In this document: positions 33,201 through 42,035 of the stretch, piece after piece
How positions within the stretch are numbered: the first letter of the stretch is position 1
Layout of the letters: the number at the start of each line of letters is the position of its first letter
Origin: Zymoseptoria tritici IPO323
Lineage: Eukaryota; Ascomycota; Dothideomycetes; Mycosphaerellales; Mycosphaerellaceae
Direction: 5' to 3'
DNA length: 64,000 nt
NCBI RefSeq assembly: GCF_000219625.1
Contig: NC_018216.1
Span: 372,001-436,000, forward strand
The notes under the pieces: model-generated
The model's input: the letters and a program-made list of their open reading frames with translations, nothing else
The model's database searches: none
Told to the model about the DNA's origin: nothing
Made by a program: the position numbers and the translations under genes

Positions 33201-34312
33201 CTTAGGCTGTCCGCGCCTACGTATAGACGGTTTTGAATAGCCCTTTTTGCCTCCTCCTCGGTGGCAAAACCTACTAGAACTGTCGCCCTAGTAAGAGTCC
33301 TTCTTCTCTCTTCGTTTGTTAGCTAAATCGGGGTGCCTGCGAGTTTAAGACCTCTATTAAAGGTCTTAATTTCTCGTTAAATGTCCTATAGGCCCGTTAG
33401 CGTATTAAAGTTCGCGGTCGAGACGCCGTAGACTACGACCTTATGCCAGAGAGAGTCCTCTATTACCCGTACCTCGCCTACGATATCGGTAACCTTAGTA
33501 AGGCTATCGATCGTTCGTTAGCGGGCTTTCTCTGTTACAAAGTTTAGGACAATGTTACCCCAAAATGATTTCTTTATCGCAAGGACAGCTAGCTCTTGGT
33601 CTTCGCCTTTAAGAGCGTCGTTAATTTTGTCTCGGGTTGCGATCTAGTCGAGTTCCTTCTCTTTATCCTTTAGTACAAGGATAAGAGGCATCGGTTCTAC
33701 TTGTTCTTTCGGCTTGCTAGCCCTCCGGGAGACGGTCGTCTACTGTTGTTGTTGTTGTTATTGTTGTTGTTGTTGTTATGTTGTCTTTGTTATCAAGGAG
33801 GTAGAGGTAGAGGTAGCGGATCCGCTGTCTCCCTTAATAACGTCTGCGAAAGTAGGCTTCTTCGCCTATGCTGCTAGTTTCTTTGTTGTTATTTCTAGGT
33901 TCGAGACTTGCTTTGCGAGGATTTGGGACGTTGTTCTAAAGTCTGTACGCTCGGTAAAGTGCCGAAAGACTTCGAGAAGGTCGAGAACCCGGGTTTGTTC
34001 TCCTAGAAACCCGACTAGATCCCCCGCCGCTTCGACTAGTAGCTGTCGGGCTTGTAGGATCTTCTCGTTCGCGGGCGTATAAGAGAGTATTTGTTTCTTT
34101 CCAAGAGAAGGGCTGCGAGTCGGGGAGATACTAAATTCGAAGGAGTTTTACCTTTTCCTAGGTAGGAAAGGAATGCCGGTTCTTTTTAGTAGTTCCTCCG
34201 GCAACGGCAGGGTTTTAAGAGACTCAAACGTAACTTCCTCGTCCCCTCTAGCCGTAGCTTTTAGAGTCTAAGGGGCTAAGCTTACGTCTGTTATTTCCGT
34301 CTCGGTAGACAT
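33200..34312 (-). pseudogene. LINE ORF1 (gag-like, with polyglutamine tract)
   Basis: From ATG 34310-34312 (MSTETEITDVSLAP) the frame continues with few stops through QILAKQVSNLEITTKKLAA and FADVIKGDSGSATSTSTS. A glutamine tract coded by the CAA-type repeat at about 33740-33778 follows, and then a basic, RNA-binding-like part. It would bind the element's RNA. The end and any zinc knuckle are uncertain because of stops. Confidence 0.6.
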
Positions 34313-35273
34313 TGTCTTGTTATTATTGTTTGTTGTTTAAAAAGAGGCTTAGCAGTCTTACGCCGAGAGGGCTGCTTGTTCGTCTCTATTTCCAATCGCG
34401 TTCGGGTCCTAGCCTACTTGCGACACTAGGGCACTCTTCTCCCTACTATAAAAGAGTATAGGAGAAGGTATACTTTAAAGAGGAGAGAAGAGATATATAA
34501 ATATACCTCTGCTTCTAGGAAGTACTCTAGCCTATAGCAACGTGCGTCTTTGTAGCAGGCTTTAGAGGCGTTCTGCGGGTAGCTGTAGCAGGTTCGGGAC
34601 AACCTTTGTCTCTAGGGAAAGGTAGGCCTATACTCTATATAGAGTATCTAGCTATATAGCTAGTACTACTACTCTAATCCCTAGAGGTGCAAATTCGTCC
34701 TTACTAAACTATACTGCTCCTTTAGCTTCCTCTCTCGGCGGCGTAGGACAACAGGTAACTCTAGTGTAGAGAGAACTAAGTGTATATATATGTTTGTGTA
34801 TCCTAGGAACACTGCTCTTGTTTGGCCTTTAGCTCTTTCAAAATTCGACTAAATCAGGCGTTTAATAGCTAGAATAAAAGCTCTCGTCGAGGGCTTTTAA
34901 ACGGGCTACACAGCGTCCGAATCGGCGGCGTATTAGTTGTGTTGTAGTGTGTTAAAGTGTTGTAGTATAGGTTGTGAACCTTCCTTGTGCAATGCCCTAA
35001 ACAGGGAATATTCCGAGTGTAGGGGAGGTAAGGTCGGAATAAGGTTTCGGAGGTGGGGGCCAAATCCCGGAGTTTAGCAAAATTTGCACCCCAAAGGGGG
35101 TAACAAGGTGAATCTTTGAACTCTAGTAGCGGCGTAGGTTTTGAGGGCAGCGGGGTAAATGCGGGTTCGTTAGAACGGCCTTGATAAGGGCTTTCGAATG
35201 GTGCGTGTTTGGTGAAGAACAGGTCAATATTGGGTGTGCAATGGAAGTGCGGATGTCGATGGTCGTAGCCCTT

Positions 35274-36736
35274 ATAGACTGTTATCTAATAGTCGTTTAA
35301 GAACTTAACCTTTAGTGCCGGTGCCCTATTGCTCGGGAGCTAAAGTAATTAGACCTTATATTAGGAGATAAGGTTAATCTAAGCGCTATAGTCGACTAAC
35401 GCCGTTAGCGTCTAGAGCCTACCGTCGCCGTCGCGGATCTAGACGTTAATAGCTAGTCTCCTTTCCTTCCCTCTTATTTTCGGCCCTAGCTTAAGGGAGC
35501 TAAGTTATACGACGACAACTTTAACTAGGGCTACTCTTTTACCTCCCCGACCTGCCCCGCTAGTATACGATTAACGCCGGAAGTAGGTATATTATTTATA
35601 TAGTAGGCGAAGTTTCCGCGGCTACCCCTCTAGCCTAGTCGACCTCCGCCCCGACCCTTCGGGGTCTAGGACGGATTCGTAGCTGTAGTAGGGCCGGAAG
35701 GGGATTGTTCCGGGTCCTTCCTTAGTTTAGTATCGCGAGCCCTAGGGCGTCCTTTTAGAAAATAGACGTTCTCGTAGATCGCTACGATGTCTATAAGTTC
35801 TACTATATTATACGTACTAGCGAGCTTCTCGTTCTTATTAATCTCTTTCTAAAGGTCCTCCAATAGCTTAGAGTAGTAGAAACTCTTCCGGTTCTACCTT
35901 TCTTTATCGTTTATTATTAGTACTACGTCTATACGAGCCTCGAGCCCTTATATATATATATAGAAGTTGCCTATAGACTAGTTATTAAGCTATTTATAGT
36001 ACTAATATTAGGTCGCGAGCTCCGCTATACGGGTCGCCTTCGGGGTAATCTAGTCGCGGAGTACCTCCTTAAGGTCGCTCTATTCGAAAATAGTATCTAA
36101 GGCGTAGTCGTTAGGGTAGTCTACCTAGTACCGTACGATAGTAGCGCGGAGGTCCTTCGGCTTAACTCGTTCGATAGCCTAGGCGGTATAGCGAGACCGG
36201 TTGTTAGCAGTTATATTATAGGGAACGTTATAGAAATAGAAACGGTTCTCGTAGTCGCTAACCTATATATAAAGAGCTTCTAGGGAGGAGGTCTCTAGCG
36301 TACATCCTAGTCCGGACTTAAGAAGGCTCTAAATCGGGTCTAATTTAGACCTAATTCCTCTCTCTACTAATTATAGGCTAGAGGGAGCTCTCTTCCTTTT
36401 CTTAATAAAGTCTAGCTCTATATCGTATATAGCGGCGGTATCTTAGCGAGCCTTAATATGCGCCGCTCGTTACTTCGCCGTTATAGGCGCGATCTAAACC
36501 TACCTTAGTTCCTAGATATAGTCTCTAATATGCTAAGGGACCTATAGATAGTCTAGGTCCGTATTCGGGTCTGTTCCTATATCCGTTAGGGTCTGTTCCG
36601 GATCTATATCGGGTGTTCCTATATATCGGCCTCCTATATTATCTCGCTTATCCTCTTCGTTCGGTAGGTTACTAAGTCTTAATAACGATAGGGCGTTGCT
36701 CGGGCCTCGGCCGTCCGGCTGTATCTTAAGAGGCAT
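35274..36736 (-). pseudogene. Gypsy-B gag region
   Basis: The ATG at 36736 opens MPLKIQPDGRGPSNALSLLR, and the frame then breaks at TAG/TAA. The position, directly after the 5' LTR in element orientation, fits gag. No intact zinc knuckle is visible. The LINE separates it from pol. Confidence 0.5.
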
Positions 36737-36831
36737 TTCTTAGTTCTAATTCGGCGCTAAATCGGGGGTTAATAGTACCTACTCTAGTACTTAGCGCGGC
36801 TAATCCCTTAGTAGGTTTTAAGGTAATATAC

Positions 36832-37067
36832 TATAAGGGTAGTGTAACTAGGTAGCAACTAACACGTGTAAGCAGTCTGTATGCGAATGTCTATATTGCC
36901 TACCGAGTATAACGAAGGGAGGCGGAAGGGAACAGAAAGGGAATGTGTGTGCTAAGCCTCGCTTAGGGCATCCTCGGGTCTGCATCGGGTCTGTATCGGG
37001 TCTGTATCGGGCCTGTTCCAGGCCCGATTCAGGCCCGGAGCAGCGACACCCTAGTCGTTCCCTGACA
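36832..37067 (-). repeat. Gypsy-B 5' LTR (copy B, weakly RIP-mutated)
   Basis: This 236-bp partner of 13895-14118 keeps most CpA and TpG sites and one extra 12-bp unit within the gggtctgtatc repeats. Island composition ends at its right border. Confidence 0.75.
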
Positions 37068-37577
37068 CGGCTCCCCATGCACTTGCAAACCTTGCTTTCA
37101 CTCACGCGTGATTGAGAGGTCACTCCACTCACAATCTACCGGACAATGGTGTGATTCAGAGCCAAAATTGGATCACGTCAAAGCGTTCACGCCACTCAAC
37201 TCATCTACCGGACTGGCCCTGGGTCAGCAGCCGTCGATCTTCCAGGACGATGCCTGTTGCTGTAATCTGACAAGTCACAACACCGCCCATTACTGCCGGC
37301 CGTCCCCAGAATCGTCACAAGAGCTGGGCCAAAATGCAGGGGAGCTGCTGACGGGCTGCGTCACCATATCTCCCTTTGCCAGGTCGGTGCTTGTTGATTT
37401 CATGAGACGACACCGCCCTTTTCCGGCGGTCCAGAGACATCTCGAGACGGCCACAGGAGTACAAGTAAGCTCATCACCCTCCGACTGCCACTTCACCTCC
37501 GACTGCAAACCAGGCGACTCGCGTAAATCTCGAATACGACTCGACACAACCCCAAACACCACAACCAAGCATTGAAC
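37068..37577. promoter_or_regulatory. region upstream of SSP3 with repeated blocks
   Basis: Ordinary base composition resumes. Two related blocks begin acaccgccc (37280-37325 and 37410-37478) and have relatives at 9262-9336 and 9521-9560 across the island. They lie 100-300 bp before the SSP3 start and may be part of its promoter. No clear TATA box. Confidence 0.45.
37410..37478 (+). repeat. flank repeat, right copy
   Basis: acaccgccc, ttccggcggtcc, tctcgagac, cacaggagtacaagtaagctc: the same block order as 9262-9336. A partial copy at 37280-37325 extends into cccagaatcgtcacaag, which matches 9521-9541. Confidence 0.6.
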
Positions 37578-37852
37578 ATGAAGATCACCGCTCTCATCAT
37601 GGCCGTCTTCGTCGCCCTCGGCGCCGCCGCGGTAGGCTACATTGTGCCTCCCTCACCTCCTTCCGCTCCCGTCGCTAACGTGAGGTCGTCGCAGTGCGAC
37701 AACAACTACTGCAACACGGTCATCTGCGCCGGCCATGGTGGCAGCTGGTAAGACACCTCTTCCGTCTCAAGTTCCACCACGGCACCTGTGCTGACGTTCT
37801 CCTCTTGTGCAGCGGCGGCGACGACCCGAATTCATGCTACTGCAATGCTTAA
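37578..37852 (+). CDS. small secreted six-cysteine protein SSP3
   Basis: Proposed two-exon gene (37578-37747 and 37813-37852). The 65-bp intron has GTAAG, a GTGCTGAC branch region near 37790 and TGCAG at the end. It encodes 69 aa: a hydrophobic leader (MKITALIMAVFVALGAAA), a proline-rich linker, then cysteines at 40, 45, 50, 57, 65 and 67 (C-x4-C-x4-C-x6-C-x7-C-x-C). The intron splits the codon of Cys57, and splicing is needed to reach the final CYCNA. The terminal C-x-C is reminiscent of defensin-type folds, but the usual CxxxC is absent (C-x4-C instead). It lies 510 bp from the transposon island. Function unknown; a secreted effector or antimicrobial peptide is a hypothesis. Confidence 0.72.
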
Positions 37853-38530
37853 GTGCACCGTCACTGGCACGGCCTGGTGTTCCCGAAAGCATGACACCCT
37901 CAATCAACGACGCCGACGCATCAATGCTTTCTGCTTGCAGTCCTTGGCCTCTGAAGAAAAGGACACCACACTCGTTTGAAGAAGAGACAAAGAGGAGGGC
38001 GTCGTCACATGCGATGGCGCTGGTGGCGACCTGGGAGCTTTTTACGTCAGCTCAAGCACAAATACCAATGTCATCAACCACACATCGTCTTCTCGCTCTC
38101 TTTTTGTCACTGTTTCCTTGTTACTGTCTCCGTGTCACTGTCTCCGTGTCACTGTCTCCTTGTCGCTGTCTCCTTGTCGCTGTCTCCCTGTCACTTGTAG
38201 ATGTCTCCTTGTAAACGTCTTCATACCACTCTCCTCATGCCGCTCTCCTCTCGACACGGAAGTCGTCAGACACCAGCATCGAGTCAATCTTCATGGTGAC
38301 AGAACTGGTCAGAGTACGTTCCCATTCTGCCCTACTTGTGTTAGTCATTCAGGTATCAGACGCCATCGTAAGTCTGCCCACCGCAAACTAGACTTCATGT
38401 CTCCATATGCCCATCTCATGTCTCCGAAGCTCATGTCCTCTACCCCACTCAGACTGCATACTCCAAGCCGCCGAGGAGCACATCATGCAGTGCATGCGGA
38501 GCGGAACAACGCAGATATCGTCACTCCTTC
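37853..38530. other. intergenic region with 14-bp tandem repeat
   Basis: No gene supported. Plus-strand frames running through here owe their length to the tandem repeat at 38103-38194, where repeat units code serine/cysteine/leucine strings. Confidence 0.5.
38103..38194. repeat. imperfect 14-bp tandem repeat, about 6.5 copies
   Basis: Unit cNtgtcRctgtctc. Neighbouring units are paired by shared variants (two cgtgtcactgtctc, then two cttgtcgctgtctc), suggesting stepwise duplication of units. Confidence 0.85.
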
Positions 38531-39582
38531 CTACTCCTCCTCAACAAACTCCCTCAACACCCTCAAAAACTCCTCCGTCTCCTCCAACATCGGCGTATGC
38601 GAGCTCAACCCAAACCTAACCCACTTCACCCTCGCCCCAATCCCCTTTTCAAACGGCTCCATCGTCTCATCTTGCGCCTCATCCCACTTCCCATTCATCA
38701 ACAACACACCCCCCGGAACCGCCTCCTCACTAATCCTCCCCAACCCCGGCGTAATATCCCACCCCTTCAAACTCCCAACGACAGTAAACTCCGACGGCCC
38801 ATTCATCGTACCATAAACCGTATTATCCTCTGCCACACCATCCAGACTGGCGACGAGTTCTTCCGGAAACGGATCAACCCGACACACATGCCTCCGATAG
38901 AACGCGTACGTCGCTCCCTGATACTCCTTCCCATCCGTGGTTCCCTCCCGTTCACACCGATCCAAGACCTCCCTCACCTCCCTCGGTAGCGCTTCCCTCA
39001 ACGCCGTGCACACCTTCGCCCACGTCGTTAGGTTGGCCGGAGAATTACAAATCACTAATTTCCGCAATCCCTTGGGTTGGACTTCAATGACATATTGCGC
39101 GGCGAGCATGCCGCCCCAGCTTTGGCCGAGGAGGTGGAAAGAGGAGATACCGAGGGCGGACTTGAGGTTTTCGAGTTCGGCGATAAAGAGTGCGGGAGTC
39201 CAAAATTCAGGGGAGGCGTTGTGGTGCCGTAGGTGGGTGGAGAGACCGCAGCCGAGTTGGTCGTACATTATTACGGGGGTGGGGGTGTCGGTTGCGAGGA
39301 GAGAGATGGGGAGCATGTAGTCTGGTGAGTGAGGGTGTCAGTGGGTGGATGTGAGTGGTGAGGAGGAGGATGCTTACTATGTAGCATGCCAGGCCCGCCG
39401 TGGAGGCATATGAGTGGTGTTGTGGTCGGCGAGAGAGTGCCCCATATTTTGTATGCTGTTTTGACTTGTTCGCCCGTCGAAGGGACCGTGAAATCGATTT
39501 CGCCTGTTGTTGTAGGTTGTGGGTAGGGTCTTGTTTGTCCTGGTGGTTTTGGTGTGTTCTCATCGGGAATGTTGTAAGTCAT
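38531..39582 (-). CDS. proline iminopeptidase-like alpha/beta hydrolase (peptidase S33)
   Basis: Exon 1 is 39378-39582 and exon 2 is 38531-39321, with a 56-bp intron (GTAAGC...ACCAG). Splicing joins CLHGGPGMLH to NYMLPISLL. The 331-aa product has the oxyanion HGGPG, a YDQLGCGLS block typical of the family, nucleophile GQSWGG, a likely Asp in LMNGKWDEA and His in SSHTPML near the end. The family removes N-terminal proline or acts on small amides, so the exact substrate cannot be told. I chose the ATG at 39580-39582; the codon further upstream in frame is GTG. Its 3' end faces SSP3. Confidence 0.85.
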
Positions 39583-40778
39583 GATGGTCCGAAGTATCGC
39601 CACCCTCGGGTGGCCGTCAATAGGTGAGGTCGAACGCCAAGTAAGCTAGTTCTGCAATGTCCAGCTCTTCAAGGATTGCAGTGAGACCTCCAACTCGGCG
39701 ATATTGGGTAGCAGAGGGCCTCGTCTTATTGATTTGCCGGCATCAGAGCAAGCCCAGTCAACAATATACAGCAGTCGCGAGAAATTGCCTTCTCAACCCG
39801 ACGGAACAAGCCATTAATATCTCACCAGTGACCTATATCGCCCGCCGTGGTCGGCCAACCTGGAGGCTGAAAACCCCAGAGCACCTTCCTAATCAGGAAG
39901 TAGTCGAAACCTTGTTAGGCTCGGCGATGCCGATCACGGCTCGTTTGCAGCATCCCTTGCGAGCTGCCTAATATAGACAGGTGCTTTTGTAGCTAGTGCA
40001 TAGATCTCAGACCTGCCCGATGTGGTATGCCAAGCGACACAAGGCTGAGACCGGTTGCTAGAGAGAGTACCTGGTTGTTAGCGAGGCTTATGGTGCTTTG
40101 TTATCGCCTTGCCACCGTACGAGCGAGAGCACACCTGCCGAATACAGAACGTAGACCAGGGTTAGGTTCCGCACAGAGTAGTGTGCAGGCTACGCTTCCT
40201 GATTGAATGGGCTATCTGCAGTTTGTTCGAATCATGTGACATTCAAGCTGCAGGCGAATGGCGTTAAGCGTAGCGGCGATGATTGGAGCCCGGTGGACTG
40301 CTCCTTTGCGATAATGCGTGGCACCTGCTATTTGCGGTATGCAGTCCGGGATATGAAGGGAGTATTTCGCTGAACAATCAAGCGCTTCTGTCGCTATCCT
40401 CTCATCAGCTTGTTCGAATCGTAGTAATGTCGCCTAGGAAGAATGCCTGCAGCTCGCCCGGTTCATGTGATGTCTTGCTCGAATCTGGAGCTCGTTCGGT
40501 AGCATCGTGGACAGCTGGGGTGCTACCTTCCGGGAGTGTTACGACCCTTCGAGAGACAGGTGGGAACTTTCGCTGCGAAGGGCCAAAAAGTGCTTCTGTC
40601 GCTATCATGTCATCAGCTCGTTCGAACCGTAGTACTCTTGCCCGGACCCTCTCCAAACCCCATCATCTATGTCCATCTCGTTGCACCACATCAGTGCCAA
40701 GAAGGCACAGTATCCCAACGCCCAAACTCCAACAGCACCATAGGACCATTCCTCTCCTCTCTCCCTCCGCCTCCAACA
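39583..40778. other. intergenic region with a duplicated 46-bp block
   Basis: No gene supported. Frames on the plus strand (for example 40283-41197) run over the DID2 gene and are shadows. It contains two copies of a block listed separately. Confidence 0.5.
40381..40634. repeat. direct repeat pair, 46 bp, 208 bp apart
   Basis: Copies begin at 40381 and 40589: agYgcttctgtcgctatc, then tcatcagctYgttcgaa, then cgtagta, with about four differences. A related fragment (ctcatctcatcagctagta) lies near 41880. Confidence 0.7.
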
Positions 40779-41558
40779 TCAACTCCTCAACGCCCTCAAC
40801 CTCTCCCCCAATTTATCCTCCCTCTCCTCCTCCACCGCAGCAGGCGCCTGAATCCCCTTCGCGGGCGTCGCACCCGCCATCTCCTGCGACAGCTCCACAC
40901 CCGCCTCGTCCGCGACCTGACTCATCAAGCGATCCACATCCTCCTGCGGCGTGGCCGTCGCCGTTGCCGAACTCGTCGCGTTCTCGTAGTATCCGGTTGC
41001 GACGTCGAGGTCTTCGAATTGTGTTTCGAATTTGTCCATTACTGCTGAGATCTGTATCGCAAGTACCCTGTCAGCATACTTCTCCTTCCATGGATGTCTT
41101 TGTCCGGGACATCTCCATCCCTCCCTCCAAAGTACACCTCCGCCCATTCACCGATTTGTGTCGCAACTCACCTTCTCCAAATCCATACTCTTCATAGCCT
41201 GATCCATCCCCTTAACCACATTCCCCATACTCCCCGTAACCTGCCTCATCGTTACCGCCGTCTGCACCCTGCTCGCCACCGCATCAATCCTCGACGCAAG
41301 AGTCAACAATTGTAAATTCTCATTCTTCTTCCGAATGGCGTTTTGCGCGTAGATCTTCGCTATGTCGGTGTGTGAGGCCGCGAGCGCTTTTTTGAGTTTG
41401 GCTTTTTCGGCGGTTTCGTCTTTGCTGGCTTTGGCGGCTTGGCGGTTGAGTTGTTTGGCGGTGAACTATGAGGAGGGAGGGTTAGGAGGGGGTGAGGAGG
41501 GGGGAAGAGGGGAGGAGCGGACTTTGAGGTTGAAGAGGGCTTTTTCGAGGCCGGACAT
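40779..41558 (-). CDS. DID2: ESCRT-III associated protein Did2 / CHMP1
   Basis: Three exons: 41523-41558, 41172-41465 and 40779-41051, with introns of 57 and 120 bp. The 200-aa product starts [12 protein letters not shown] and [13 protein letters not shown], the family start. It has the SNF7 helices with basic N-terminal half ([33 protein letters not shown]) and an acidic C-terminal half. It ends in a C-terminal MIM1-type helix ([11 protein letters not shown]), which would bind the Vps4 ATPase. Role: regulation of ESCRT-III disassembly on endosomes during multivesicular body sorting. The first intron has a GTCCGC donor, less common but supported by protein continuity and a CTAAC site. Confidence 0.9.
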
Positions 41559-42035
41559 TGTGGGTGGGATGGGCGGGGTGGTCGCTCGGGTGGAGGGCGG
41601 GGCCGGAGACTGTGCGGCGGCGAGGTTGTTGGTCGGTGGGAGTTGTTGGGTCAAGAAGTGTATGTAGGTCGAAGATGTGGAAGAGCTGCGCCAAGTGACG
41701 GATGCTCGAGGCCTGGAGGCAACCCCACGTCACAACCGGAGACAGCCCCGCCGAGCACGAGCGTCTTTCACATGCGCGGGGAGACAGACCACACGCTTGG
41801 GCAAATGCACAATTCACTTGTGTATATTCCGCTGCTTATGCACACCATATGTTGAACATAGAACATTGCTTTTCTCGATCTCATCTCATCAGCTAGTATC
41901 AAAGCCAGCCATCATACATAACGCCACGTCGCTATCCCCAGCAGACGGCCCATTTTCCGTATCCCATGTACACCCTTAATACCATTGAAAATGCTCAAAA
42001 CCCGCTTTTTATGCACCAGTCCTCGAACCCTTCAT
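41559..42035. other. intergenic region DID2 / MscS
   Basis: Holds the 5' region of DID2 and the 3' end of the MscS gene, both minus strand. Nothing else supported. Confidence 0.5.

Larger units (their letters stand above)
29684..35260 (-). mobile_element. full-length LINE (Tad-like non-LTR retrotransposon)
   Basis: Minus-strand element of 5577 bp inserted in Gypsy-B, flanked by a 13-bp target duplication (ggtcgtagccctt at 29671-29683 and 35261-35273). From its 5' end (35260): about 950 bp of leader, ORF1 from ATG 34310-34312, then ORF2 with an AP-endonuclease (LVGDFNLRHPSW near 32650) and reverse transcriptase (FLDVRG near 31380, VPQGSPMSPILFL near 31170-31210, SYVDD near 31110-31125). The 3' part has a C-x-C...H...C...C motif (30064-30115), and the element ends in a (CAAA)n-type tail. 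Stops are far fewer than in Gypsy-B, mostly at Gln/Trp positions, so RIP is light. Clade assignment is tentative. Confidence 0.87.
13895..37067 (-). mobile_element. Gypsy-B: Ty3/Gypsy chromovirus, split by nested insertions
   Basis: Minus-strand LTR retrotransposon. The 5' LTR is at 36832-37067 and the 3' LTR at 13895-14118. A purine tract (aggggaggggggatac on the minus strand, 14119-14134) abuts the 3' LTR, as a polypurine tract should. The gag start lies near 36736 (MPLKIQPDGRG), reverse transcriptase with YLDN in place of YLDD near 28503-28530, and integrase between about 25.3 and 27 kb. A chromodomain follows near 24.97-25.15 kb (EYLVR-LGYSLEHN, then ENIEGVSKLIKEF). Removing Gypsy-A, the LINE, one SINE-like copy and their duplications leaves about 8.4 kb. 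Coding regions are broken by RIP stops. The outer flanks (gatag and cggct) do not match, so no target duplication is visible. Confidence 0.72.

Noticed and set aside
9640..37067. Giant cargo transposon (Starship-like) hypothesis
   Set aside because: I saw no tyrosine-recombinase captain gene at either edge and no cargo genes; the island is explained by nested retroelements and one DNA transposon relic.
40283..41197. Long plus-strand frame of 304 codons
   Set aside because: Antisense shadow of the DID2 gene, with proline/serine-rich content from the opposite strand.
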